Origin: Candidatus Poribacteria bacterium
GTDB lineage: Bacteria; Poribacteria; WGA-4E; UBA9662
Direction: 5' to 3'
DNA length: 64,000 nt
Assembly: GCA_030748495.1 (NCBI GenBank)
Contig: JASMLX010000013.1
Span: 1 to 64,000, forward strand
Below are positions 1 through 12,300 of this stretch, piece after piece. The translations under genes were made by a program, and so were the position numbers. The first letter of the stretch is position 1; each line of letters starts with the position of its first letter. The notes beneath the pieces were generated by a model. That model searched no databases and was not told where the DNA came from. It was given only the letters and a program-made list of their open reading frames with translations.

Positions 1-2978
1 GATCCTGACACACATCGAAACCCGAGGTAGTTGACCCTATTATTCGGAAGGTTGTCGTTGCGGTTAGCTACCCGCAGGCTGTAAGAAGGGCTGCTCCAAG
101 ACCCGCCCCGCAACACCCGGTATGAGCCGCTGCCCGGCCCGGGCGGATTAGTAGCAGGTGAGTTGCTATAGTAGTCTTCATCGTACCAATCCGCACACCA
201 CTCCCAGACATTACCGGCCATGTCGTACAGACCGTAACCGTTGGCCGCATAGCTGCCGGCCGCTGTCGTTTCTCCAACATTATAATCATAGTTAGCATCA
301 TCGTGGGTAATCTCATCCCCCCAAGGATAACGCTTGCCCTGTAAGCCACCTCGGGCCGCCTTCTCCCACTCCGCTTCCGTCGGCAGTCGCTTACCGGCCC
401 AGGCCGCGTAGGCCGTAGCATCATACCAATCCACATAGATCATCGGCTGATCGTCGGTCGGCGAATAACTCGCTACACTATTCCACGACCCGCCCCAGTT
501 ATAGCCGCTATCGGCCAGAAATGCCTTGAACTGGCCTACCGTGACCTCCGCCTTATCCATGTAGAAGGCGTCCAGCGTCACCGTGTGTACGGGTCGTGAG
601 CGCTCCATCCACCCCTCCGACTCGTTCTTAGCATCCCCCATCTGAAAGCTGCCGCCCGGTATCAACACCATGCCGGCCGTTGAACCGCTAGGCGTGGCTG
701 GAATCACCAACTCCAACTGTTGATCGCGCCAGGAGTGGTCGATGTTGAGCGGGGGTAGTGGAATACTGATGTCGCCGTTTGGCTTGCTGACTAGGCCACT
801 TATCTGTTGTAAGTTACCCCCTGTCAGTTGGGTAGTATCTAGGCGGATGATAAAAGTGCGTTCTGTGCTGGCAGCCGCCGACCGATTGGCTTGTACCATC
901 TCGACTGTCAACCAGCCCATCTGCCGGGCCGACTGACCGCCGATCATAATATCAATCTCGCTAGCATTGACCCCATTCAGGGTCAGTGAAAAGTCGAATT
1001 CGGTGGTGACCGGCCAACCATTTGGGTACTGAACTAGAATTTCGGTCAGAGACATTCCATCGAAACTCAATATCTCGACCCCCGGCAACATTCCCGCTTG
1101 GAAAGGAGAGGTCACATTTTGTATCTCAATGGTCAGACTGGGTGACTGGATCCCAGCTAACGTTTGGTCATTCTGATCCATACCCTTCAGTTGCAGATTG
1201 TGGCTGCCATTCTCGATTGAGGATAGATCTAAAGTGGTTTGGTAACCACCGTTTGAGGCTGACAGATTTGTCTGCCAAACCTCATTTAGCCACAGGCTAA
1301 CCGCCTCTAATCCCTGCGGGCTACCCACCACCTTGGCTTCAACCATTAATAGTGGCGAATCAATCTGATCCGACAACACCCCACCCAGCTGATAACCCTT
1401 CTCGCTTGGCACAATAACCCCTTTGGTGTCACTCAAAGCCACAATTTGAAGATTGTCAGCGAAAAATGGGTCGCTGACGATGGGATCGTAGGTGATGTTA
1501 GCAACCAGGTCAGCGAATTGTGGGTTGCCCCCCCAATAGTTATCCGGAGCAGAGAAGGAAACATTGCCGTTGCTATTAAACACCGCATTACCGTCAATAT
1601 CTGCCGTATTGGCATAAATATCGTTGAGTCGCAGTTGAGGAGCAACTGAGTTGTTGGATTTGACAAAAATTGCCCCTCCTCTTTTGTCTGCATGATTGGC
1701 TTCCATTCGGTTGTGAAAAAGGTGAATGGCTGCATTCCACAGGGCAATGGCACCTCCATCATTGACAGAACTATTACCAACGAAGTAGTTGTCTTCTAGT
1801 GAGCCATTTGTCGGGTTACCGGCATCTGTACCCAGAATCAGTATCGCTCCACCATCTCGATCATCGGCAACATTGATGGTCTGGTTATAGGTAAAATGGT
1901 TGCCTTGAGCCAGTATCCCTCCGCCTTTCAGGTAAATACCACCTCCACCTTGGGCCGTGTTATCGAAGATTCGGTTTTGAATTAGGGTTAGTGAAGTATC
2001 GACCGCATAGATCGCTCCACCATAGAGATGATCTCGGTGATTAAAAAGTTGTACTTGGTGCAGTACCACACTAGAGTTGCCATCCAGGTAAAGTGCCCCA
2101 CCTTTGTCACCATTACTCATATTCCCGACGGTATTAGCCAGGGCTAATTCAGACAAAGTCACACCAACAACGCTTTGTCCTTTGAACAACTGAGTTACTG
2201 TATTCTGACCGTCGATCAGGGTGGTTTGCGATCCTTGCCCGAAGAAGGAGACATGATTCTCCAACAAAACAGGAAATGTTTCGCCACTATCAGCAGTGTA
2301 GGTTCCAGCCTTCAGGTTAATGATGGAAGGCTGAGCCGAGGTGCCAACCACTCGCGTCAAAGCATAGGTTACGGTTTTCCAGGGGGTAGACTCACTACCG
2401 TTGACCGCTGAATCGTCAACACCGTTAGTCGGATCAATATAGAAAGTGCCGCTTTGGGCATCCACGGCGGGAGCAGCCGAGGTCTGAAATATATAAGTCC
2501 GGTGCGTTGGGGCTGTCAACGGGTTACCCCAGAGATCGGATATGGATTGGAGGAACAGTTCAACACTGATCTGGGCCTTGGCAGGCAGACTGAAGTTGGT
2601 GTTGAGCGTAATCTGGTGCTTCCCTCCCGCGGGATAGCTTTGGGACAGAGTGGCCAAACCGGAGTCGAGCAACTCGCCTAAACTAAATTGAGGAGTCTGA
2701 AAATCGTCGGATGCGCCCTGCTGCTGGGTGGTAATTTTGATGCCCATTTGCTGTAGCGATTGCTGGTCAATGACTTCAGTAAAGGTAATACTAATTGGTG
2801 GATCAAAGGGCACATTGGTGGCACCATGGAGGGGCGAGGTAGATTCCACATCGGGAGGAGTATTGTCAGCGAATGTCTGGTTGGTATAGCCTCCACTAAC
2901 CGACACCAAACAGATTAGGGAAAGGAAGATGTAAATCCTTTGGGTCAGTAATCGATTTCCCTGTTCTATGATCAACAT
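1..2978 (-). CDS. Secreted Ig-like / beta-helix / FGE-fold protein, 3' end cut by window
   Basis: The frame is open from an ATG at 2978 to the left edge (992 codons, no stop), so the C-terminus is missing. A GGGAG ribosome-binding site sits 11 bases before the ATG. Residues 1-37 hold a hydrophobic signal segment. Residues about 38-165 resemble a bacterial Ig-like (Big_5) domain, with the TSPLHGATNVP opening. Residues about 170-500 look like a right-handed parallel beta-helix of the DUF1565/pectate-lyase kind, with many short Gly/Asn turns such as GGAIYAVD and GGAIFVKS. From about residue 765 there is an FGE-sulfatase (SUMF1/DUF323) fold: MVLIPGGSFQMGD, KRLPTEAEWEKAARGG, GNVWEWCADW, RGGSW, GFRC. 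The RGGSW stretch lacks the two cysteines that make true formylglycine-generating enzyme catalytic, so I infer a binding or structural role at the cell surface. The function is unknown. Confidence 0.85.
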   Translation of the reverse strand, partial: MLIIEQGNRLLTQRIYIFLSLICLVSVSGGYTNQTFADNTPPDVESTSPLHGATNVPFDPPISITFTEVIDQQSLQQMGIKITTQQQGASDDFQTPQFSLGELLDSGLATLSQSYPAGGKHQITLNTNFSLPAKAQISVELFLQSISDLWGNPLTAPTHRTYIFQTSAAPAVDAQSGTFYIDPTNGVDDSAVNGSESTPWKTVTYALTRVVGTSAQPSIINLKAGTYTADSGETFPVLLENHVSFFGQGSQTTLIDGQNTVTQLFKGQSVVGVTLSELALANTVGNMSNGDKGGALYLDGNSSVVLHQVQLFNHRDHLYGGAIYAVDTSLTLIQNRIFDNTAQGGGGIYLKGGGILAQGNHFTYNQTINVADDRDGGAILILGTDAGNPTNGSLEDNYFVGNSSVNDGGAIALWNAAIHLFHNRMEANHADKRGGAIFVKSNNSVAPQLRLNDIYANTADIDGNAVFNSNGNVSFSAPDNYWGGNPQFADLVANITYDPIVSDPFFADNLQIVALSDTKGVIVPSEKGYQLGGVLSDQIDSPLLMVEAKVVGSPQGLEAVSLWLNEVWQTNLSASNGGYQTTLDLSSIENGSHNLQLKGMDQNDQTLAGIQSPSLTIEIQNVTSPFQAGMLPGVEILSFDGMSLTEILVQYPNGWPVTTEFDFSLTLNGVNASEIDIMIGGQSARQMGWLTVEMVQANRSAAASTERTFIIRLDTTQLTGGNLQQISGLVSKPNGDISIPLPPLNIDHSWRDQQLELVIPATPSGSTAGMVLIPGGSFQMGDAKNESEGWMERSRPVHTVTLDAFYMDKAEVTVGQFKAFLADSGYNWGGSWNSVASYSPTDDQPMIYVDWYDATAYAAWAGKRLPTEAEWEKAARGGLQGKRYPWGDEITHDDANYDYNVGETTAAGSYAANGYGLYDMAGNVWEWCADWYDEDYYSNSPATNPPGPGSGSYRVLRGGSWSSPSYSLRVANRNDNLPNNRVNYLGFRCVSG

Positions 2979-3339
2979 GACTTATTTCGCTCCCCGCTGT
3001 ATTTGCCAGAAGCAAGTTGCATCGGATTCAACTTGAAATTTGATTGCTCAGGACAACGTCAATTTAATTTTGGTTTTAGCTATTTTGCTATTTGACGTTC
3101 TCTGAATAGGATTATAATCGTCCAATGCTACCATCTGCTCCCTTGGGTAACAGCATGGTTACTTAACTCTAGTAGAGCCGAAGCTAATTGGTCAATTTAG
3201 TCGGATATTCAACCGCTTCGAGAATCGATGAAGTCGCTCTTAAATGTCAAATTGGGCAGTGTGTAGTTATAACAGACGAACGGAAGTTAACACAATTGAT
3301 GCCAAAAAATAGCAGGGCTATAGGAGCCAATTCCGTTGC
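2979..3339. other. Intergenic leader between two minus-strand surface-protein genes
   Basis: These 361 bases separate the stop of the giant gene from the start of the beta-helix/FGE-fold gene. Only stop-rich short frames occur. The region is AT-rich near 3060-3120 on the side that would hold the downstream promoter, but I found no convincing -35/-10 pair and no stem-loop with a T-tract. The two genes could share a transcript or the second may have a non-consensus promoter. Confidence 0.5.
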
Positions 3340-6300
3340 CTACGGTCCTGTTTTTTCGGTCTTAGGTTGATTAATATTGGCCGGGGCCAATATTAGCAAG
3401 GCCTGTCCTGGTGCGACCTCTACCTCATCAAAGCCGCTGCTGTAAATGATGGCTCTGAACCGATTCCCCTCCCGTACAATAACCGATACTGACCGTCCGT
3501 TGACGCCCTCCAACTGAAACAGATCGCCATAAGTTTTCAGGCCGGGTATACCGACCAGATTAATTCCGGCCCCTAGTTGCAGACGCTGGCTCTGAACCCG
3601 TCTACCTTCGAAGCTCATACTGATTGGCCCCGCATTTGGCGGCAAGAGGGCAATCATGCCTAAATCAGGCGTGATCGGCACATCCACCTCTTTGCCGGCC
3701 GATTCGTCTCTACCCAGATAGGTTCGCCAGGCCTTGGCCTGTTGGTCGTAAATAATCAGGAAATGCCCTGACGCCAGGCCGATCAATCGGCCAATGGCCT
3801 GGTGCAGGTCGCCAACTGTCTCGATCGACGCCGATGGCTGATCGTCAAAAACCGGGCGGCCATTTTCCAGCGGCAGATGGATAAAGCTGATCCCGCTGGG
3901 GATAGTCAGCTCAACTGTAGCCGAGACAATGAGTTCGACCTCTATCGTCGTTTCGGTCCGATTGCCGGCTATATCCTGAGCCCGAATGGTAATTGGTTTG
4001 ATACCGCTGGCGGCCTGGGTGTCCGGGGCAATCTCGATCAGGGCCTGGTAACGGCCATCCTGCCACTGGAACTGGATCAGATCGGTTTTTCGGCCGTTCA
4101 AGGCCGAAACATCTGCCTCAATAGTCAACTCCTGCTCGGCCTGGATCTGAACCGTCAACAGGGTCTCAGGAATCTCGGTAGTCTCATCTGTTTTACCATC
4201 CGGCGTCGGACGTCCGTTTAGGTCCGGCCTGTTTAGATCCGGTCCATTTAGGTCTGGAGCGGGGGAGTTTTCCGCTCTGATATGGATTAGATCGGGGCTG
4301 ACACTGATATTCGGGGCTGACAATTCGGGGGGTTGGTTATCGACCTCCAGCACCTGTTCCATCTTTCGATAGCCGGGTCCTAACCTGACATCCAGGTCGT
4401 AGCGGCCGCTGAGATGGGTATCGTCAATCTCAAACCGACCGGTATAGAGAAATGGAATTTCAGTCGACAGGGACAGGGGTTGGTCATCGACTAAGCCGTC
4501 GATGGAGAAATACCCCTCCCAGCCAATTTTAGCCGCCATCACCGTTAGCTCCAGTGTCTGGCCGGATCGAAGAACCGGCGTCTTGACCTCCACCCGCTCG
4601 ATCGTGTTCTTAAACAGAACACCATATCTCTGTTCGGGTACGCCCTCTGGCTGATCGACCAATCCCATCACCCTGACGGTAATCTCAGACAGCCCAACTC
4701 GGCTGTCGCTGTAGTACAACCGCTGCTGGCCGCCAAAGTAGGCCTTAAAAAAACGACCGCTTTCGCTGGAGGTGGTCGGCAGGAAATACACCGTTCGCGC
4801 CGGAGGCTCCCCCGCGGCTTGCGGTAGTAACAGATCGTAGGTCTTGATTGGAACTCCAAATGGTGTCTGCAAAGGGATTTCAACCGCATCGGTGACATAG
4901 ACGCTTTCGGCCTTTTCCGCACTACCGATTGGGTTGACCAGAACCGGTGGGTCGTTGGCCGAAACCACCATGACGGTAAATTGCTGGAAAGCGGTGGCCG
5001 TTGTCTGGTCCTGGGCTGAAATGGCTATTTTCACCTGTCCATTCTTATTCTTCTCAGGCACTATTTTCAAAATAGCCCCCTCTAAGGTTGTCAATTCAGA
5101 ATCCAATAGGGGGAATTGACGATTGTCCATAATCTCAAAGTCGAATTTCAACTCATCTGATTCCCCCTGCTCAATGTCGACGTCCTCGAAGATCTCGTTT
5201 AGATCGACATTTCGAGAGGTATCCTCGGTGATGACAAAGTTGTCGATTGGATTAACTGCCAACGGTGGATCGTTTACCGGCTCGACAGTTACGGCCAGGC
5301 TCAACCTGATTGGCGGTAGCCGAATCGAATTCCCCTCGCTCGGAACCACAGGATCTATAGCCGTATCGGGGTCTATGATCGCGTCGGAATCTATAACTAC
5401 GTCGATTGGGCTGGTGCCGTTCTGATTCTTTTGCGGCTTGATAGTCAGTGTGCCCTGATCGTCGATTGTCGCCTCTAGCAGGTCTTTGTCAAACGTCTCT
5501 TCAATCCGATAATCGAGGCGGGTAACGATAGAGACATCGAAATCCAGTTTGGCCGTTTCCCCAGCCCGATCCTTCGCGGTAATGGTTAGTCCTCCCTCTC
5601 CTACAAGTCCATTCTCATTTAGTTTTAGGTGCAGGTGGTCGCCCTGGATTTGGGCTGTTATAAAATCGGTCGTGTTTTCAACCTGATATCTCAAGTAGTC
5701 GTCGTTGGTCTCTATATCGATGTCATCAAAGTACGGGCTCAGGTACAGGATTTCGTCTCTTTGACAGAGAGGGCCTGACACCAGAGCATCGCCATCTTCC
5801 ACCAAACTAATTTGAGGCTGAGTGACAATCGGCAGAGATCGGTCGAGAACCGGCTTGAAGTATCTCAGCCCTGACTGGACATTTCCGGCGGCCGCCTCCT
5901 GCCAGTCGGCCATCTTGCCGATCTGCTGACGAACGATTGGCGCATCGTTAACTGGATTAACCGTAACTTTGAACGGCTCCTCAACGGTTGCCCCATCTAT
6001 ATCCTGGGCTATAACGGTGACCATAACGGTTCCGTTACGATCGGCCTTTAGAGTTATGCGTAGCCTGTTCTCCTCATTGATTACGGCCTCCAACAATACC
6101 GGCACCTCCGTTAGCGGAGCGGCCTCTGTTAGCGAAGCGGCCTCTACCCGAACCCGATAGCTCAAAGCGTCCTGATCGGTCTCGATATCCACATCGGTAA
6201 ACACCCGCTCCAGGGAGATGCCAACTACCTCACCGCCTTCGTAAGAAGGCGCATCTTCAGGTAAAGGCGCGTCGTCAGGTAAAGGCGCATCTTCATGCAA

Positions 6301-9300
6301 TGACGCATCTTCATCGACCTCGATATCCGGTAGAGACTCAACCACTTGCGGCGGATCGTTAATGGATGCAACATCGAGCGTAAATTTATCCGTCGCTTGA
6401 GCTCCGGCCAAGTCGGTGGCCTTAATAGTGACCAGGGCCCTCCCGCTTCGGTTGGGCTTCAAGGTCAGTTGCAGGTTATCCAGACTGTCAACCGAGGCCG
6501 ACACAAGCGTTTTTCCCTCTTCATCAATAGTCGCCTGGTAGCTTAAGTGATCGGAATCGGTTTCGATATCAACATCTGTGAAAACGTCGTCCAGGTCGAT
6601 TGGAGGGATGACCTCATCCTCGCTAACCTCCAGATCGGACAGAGGTTCATCTAAAACGGGTAGTGCGTTGTCTTTATCACTTCGCAAGAAATTGAGAAAG
6701 GCATTAGGGATTTTGTCAATCAAAATGGAATATAATAGTCGATGTTCAACTACCTCCTGATCTGTCAGTCGATAGGTCTCCGATAGAATAACGCCCCTCC
6801 TGGGGCTACTATCGTCTGAAACGGCTTGACGGGTGGTGCAGAGAACCGTTATCTCCAAAAGGTCATCGACGGAAAAGGGCGCGGACGGCGAAACCATCGT
6901 TAGCTGGTACGGTCCGGGTGCGATCTCTATCTGAGTGGTGAAACCGGAGTTATCATCCGAGACCTCATCGGCATCGTCACCCAAATTCGTAATCTTCACA
7001 AAGTATATGAAATCGGATTTTGAGGCGTTCGGTTGAAGGTCTTCGCCCAGTTTAAAATATCCACCCATAATTAAGACCGGCGTGTCAGTCAGCGACTGGT
7101 AGCCGGCCGGTTCGCCTGTCAACCTCTCCGACGACCAGGCATCTCCGACCAACGGTAAGTCTATATCTGACCCAACTGTTACAAAGTAGGAGTGCCTGCC
7201 GTCGATCGGTATCACGGTAGAAGGGTCAACCGAGACAAGCTGTCCGTTATCGGCTGTCATGATACCGTAAAAACTCTGGTTCAATAGCCACAGATCACCA
7301 ACAGTTTTGATCCGTTCATCGTCGAGTGGCAACCCCATCAGATTCAAACCGCTCTGCAGACGGATTGAGCTGTGGTTGTTTTCTCCGTGAGCCAGCCCTT
7401 TGAGCCGCAGTTTTACCTCCCCTATTCCGGGTTCTGTTCCAGGTTTTAATCCGGGTTTTAATATCGTGATAAATCCTTGACCGGCTGAAATGGGGGTGTC
7501 TCGGTCCGTCGCTCGGCCCTGATAGCTATACCAGTTGTTGTTCGTCCCGTTAACGTCAGGATCAGAGGTCTCTGCCGTATCACGAAACACGACCGCCTCT
7601 AATCTATCTGGACCGATCGTCTCTGCGATCGTATCGTATAAGTCAGAGACGGTATCAATCGTCCACGGAACCGGCTGTTGGACCAGCCCGGCACCGGACG
7701 GGATTTCGTCAGACAGGGTCTCACTAGATAGAATCTCATTTTGAGTATCACCGGCCGCAGGTCGGACCTCATCATCCAATACAACTCCATTATAGGCTCC
7801 AGTGCCAGCTTCCGTATAAAGGTACCGAACCACCAGGGGCAGGTGAATGAATCCCAAGTCAGGGGGAATATACAGGTCGATGTCTCGGTAGTCGTAAATG
7901 ACTAACTCCGCCACCAACCTGACTTCTGTTCGGTTGCCAGCCTGGTCTATAGCCTGAACCGTAATCACCTTAGCACCGGGACTGGCCTCTGTCTGAAACG
8001 GGATAGTGAATGGCAAACGATATTGGTCTTCGGCATCTGACGCTATTATCTGAAACCGGTCCGCCTCTTCTGGGAAAAGGGAAAGGGCTGATAGATCGGC
8101 CTCAACCTTTAGCCGGGGCTCCCCGGAGACAACTAAGGCCGAGGATTCGCCGTTACGCAGAGACCAGTTCTCCAGATAGACCGATACTCGAGGTGGTTGG
8201 TTATCGATTTGGATAGCCTGGGATAGATATTCACCACCCAGTCCCTCTATCTGAACATGCAGGTCATAAAAGCCGTCTACCATCTCGATAGTGGTATTAT
8301 AGGTCTTGACATTCATGGTGGTGTCAGAGGTAACAGGGGGTACAGGGGTAAATTTGGCCGTGTAGATACCGTCGTTAGCCGAAATTGCTTTTAAAGCGAT
8401 CGGGACATTATCGATGCGAATAGTGCCTGCTAAACCTGAACGATTCTCCACGGCTACCACTGTAACCTGAAATTCGTCACCAAATCGGACTCGACCGTGT
8501 ATCGGTTCAATAATAATATGATCGATGTTACTTTTGAAGTCGGCATAAGCATAGCCCGGCTCCAGGTTTTCGCCAGTTACCTTAATAGTTGGTGTTCCTA
8601 TCTGTTTCTGCCGGTAGAACACCTGTACCGAGTCCATAAAAGCCGGGATATCTACCTGCTGGATCTGATGTGAATCGGTTAAATTATTTGGCGGTCGGCT
8701 GCCAAACCATTTCTCAAATGCCATAGCCTGTAGCCGTGATACGCCCATCACAGGATAATCTGGATTCTTTTTAGCCCGTTCGGGCCACATTCCAAAGCTC
8801 TTGATATCGGGAAAGTCTTCTGGTCTGTATTCGGTCGATTCGCCACGGACTTGCCAGAAACGATAATAGTCCTGATTGGTAATGACATAAAACTCCCCTT
8901 GCGGATTATCAACCCCAAGTTGGATGCTGACAGGTGTTATCGAGCGATAGGGTACACTGTCTTTATCCAACAGAGTAATCGTAACCGGCAGAGAGTCGCC
9001 AACGAAACCGCCGTAACTGATAACACGAAGGCGGTTGGCGTGTTGCGGGATAGCTTTTAACTGATCCTTAGTTTCGGTAAAGATGCTGGCAGCCGGTAGT
9101 AACAGTGAGTCGTAATTGTCGGAAGCGACCCGTAGTTTTTGATCGGTTGCACTGATGGCGCAACGAAATCCTGATGCTGGGCTGGTGGCACCTGCATACA
9201 TTGAGTTTCGGTCTGAAACTCGCAAGGAGCTGAGATCCCCCCGCCAGGATCCACCTCTCAGTACATGCAGCCCATTGCCCGATGGAAAGCCGGAGGCATC

Positions 9301-12300
9301 TACCATCCCCTGTAGGAATCTATAACCTGCTAGCGGGTTATAGACGGGGGAGGTCTCCTTCAACTGGCCGTCAGAACCGTAAAAATGCGGTTGGTAAGCG
9401 TCTAAACACCACTCCAGGGCATTACCGGCCACATCGTAAAGGCCGTACAGGTTGGGATCTAAGCTACCCACTGGGCTTGGTCCATCAGGCCAAAGGTCCC
9501 GCCCTCCAACCCCGCCGAAGTTGGCAGAAGCCCGTGCCAGGGAGCCGTCGTTACCCCAGGGGTAAAGCCTCCCTTCATACCCTCCCCGTGCGGCATATTC
9601 CCATTCAGCCTCTGTCGGCAGACGTTTACCAACCCATTTAGCATAAGCGATAGCTCCATCACGACTGACACCAACAACGGGATAAATATCAAAGCCAACC
9701 TCGGTCAGGTGTTTACTTTGGAATTTTTCCGTTGTCGGGTTCCATTCAATCAAGCTGAGCTGATTATTCAGGGTTATCCAGGACGCGGCAACTTCTGGAG
9801 AACTACTAACTGCATTCAGAAATCTACAGTATTGTTCGTTAGTGACCTCGTAGGCATCGATATAGAAGCTATCTAGCTCCACCGGATGAACCGGTTTCTC
9901 ATCACTATCCCCTTGCTCAAAGTGGTCGCCCATGGCATATCGGCCCGCGGGAATTCTCACCATCGGGCTCTGATCCGTGTTCCAGAGAATTCGTTCGGCG
10001 ATCGTCAGTTTAAGGGGAGTTGCGGATACTTTCTGCAACACAGGGGTGTCTATGCTTATTTCAACAGGAACTGTTGTTAAAGGTAAGCCGTAAGACTGAA
10101 TCAATAACTGTGTACCGTCTTTAGGTAGTGGCGTGGACAGATCCTCATTTAGCACTAAATCAAATTCGATTTGCTCGCCGACTTTCAACCTCTTGGGAAG
10201 GGAAAAATTCTTACTGATACCTATTCCATTCCAATTCGAGGCCACATGAGTCAATTCCAGCGGGCATTGGCTGGTGTTTGTCAACTGAACTGACTGTTTC
10301 GACTGTTCATCGGCCGCTAACCTTAAATTCCACCTGTCGTCAACCTCGACCGTTCCGAAATTAATAGTTCTTGGCGCCACAAGAATACTGCGATTATAAT
10401 TTAGCGTAACCTGAAAACCGTGGTGCTGATGTGGACCAAAGTCTTTTCGACACTCACACTTATCGGTAGACCAAATTCCTGGCAGGTCAGTAGCCAGGAT
10501 ATCGACCATAGCGCTACCTTCAACCAGATCGTTGTAATCGAGTCTCAGTTGCCCTGTCACCTCAACCGGGAATCGAATCTCTTCTGTATCTAAGGTTAAG
10601 ACCGCGTTTGAAAACAGGCTTCCAACTTCCAGGTCTTCCAATTTCATCAGTACCTTTTGATCCAGGTCGCCAGGTTTATAACTGTTTTTCAGTTTAAAGG
10701 ACAGTGTTTTTCCACCCACGGAGAAGGATCTTAAGTCAGATGAACCAGCCCTTCCAACGTTGAAATCCTTGTCAACGATGGCTAAGTCTTCCCCAACCTC
10801 ATCAGTAAAAATAAAAAATTGAGGGAACGAGAGTTCGCTATTCCTTTCACGATAAGATATGGATTTAACGTCGATTGAGGTCAGGGCTGTTCCTGTGTAT
10901 CCGTATTTGACGGCTTCAACTAAATAAGATCCCCTATCACCTATTTTTCTATCTTTGTCATCAAAACGCAGGTTCAGGTCGATAATTTCGTCCTCTGCTA
11001 ACGGAGATCGAATCACGTCTAGGCGCTGATCCATCGAGTGGGTATTGGAACTCATCGAAAGTACGGGAGTGGTATTTTTGACCGAAAAGAGGTAGCCTGG
11101 TTGCAGCAGTTCAGCCGTTAATTTTTCTTGGCCCTCAACCGTTTTCTGTCGCGTCTTCAGAAACCTAAACTCACCTTGTGCGGCCTCAGTCAGTGAATCT
11201 GTTCTACTCTTTTCTATCTGTTTCAGCCGATCATCCAAAGATAGGTAAGGCGTCGTCGGCTGCTCCCTTTGCTGGCTGGAAAATAGTACCAACGTATCGG
11301 TGTTTTGATATGGAATTTCTACCTGGACAGGAAGTTCCGTCAAGTCATCAATCGATTTCCCTTCTGAGTCTAGAACCTCAATTTTGAAAATATACTCAGG
11401 ATCCGGTCTTTCAGAAAATAGAGATTCCAAACGTTGGATTTGTGTTGTCTGCCACCGGGCATCATTAACCTCTGAATTTCTAGATAGATTCTGCCTCAAG
11501 TTACTGATTTGCTGAAGATCCCACCTGCTGCAAATCAGCAAATTTTCCGAGGGGGGAAGCGTGAAAATAGCCTGTTGGCCAACGATGGGGATAATTTGAA
11601 CCTGCGGTTGATCTGGAAATTCTTTAACTGTGTCCAGCTGAATATCCCAGTCGACTTTACCGCTGTACAACTGATCAGACGTTATTGCTTGCCAATCAGT
11701 TTGCAATACCCGTTGTTGACCATCAGAATCAGACAGGATTAATGTCCGTTCCAGGTCTTTGCGCTCGGCATTCTGCAAAGGTAAGCGTAGCAGGGGCAGG
11801 TGAAGCCAGGTGTGAAAAAACCTCCCAGCTTTATCTATTTTTAGTTGTTCGTCTAAAATTGGCCTCTCATTGATTAAGCTGGTTGGTCCCTTCATCTCAA
11901 AGCTTAACGTACTCTCCATAAGGAAACTAAGTCCATCCAGAAAGATAGCATTCAAGACCCGCTCTGGATTTTTCTTATCTACCAGTTTCCCCTCTACATG
12001 AAGGATCGGAGATACATTGAGCGGGTAATTTCCTAACTTATGAACCTTTTCTGGAATATCCCAGGGTTGTCCGTTAATGGCCCATCTTTTGGCCCGGGGC
12101 AAGTGGGCAAAAAAGGCGTTCCCCACAGGTAAAATAGGCTGTCCTTCAAGCTTGTAGGCATCTGTCAGGCTGGAAGATAGCGCGGCTTGTTCCACAGGTA
12201 CAACGTCTCCTGATAGCTCCTGATTATTGTCTAAGCCGATCTTGACGACCTGTCTTGAAACCGCTTCATAATGGAACATTTCACCATTCTCGCTGACCCA

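Noticed and set aside
68..1780. Open frames of 60-120 codons overlapping the first gene in other frames (for example 68-436, 1022-1300, 1433-1780)
   Set aside because: They lie opposite or inside a real 992-codon frame with domain support and show no family resemblance.
4216..6315. Possible CRISPR array from the short repeats in the giant gene
   Set aside because: The units are contiguous, in frame, without spacers and inside a coding region.
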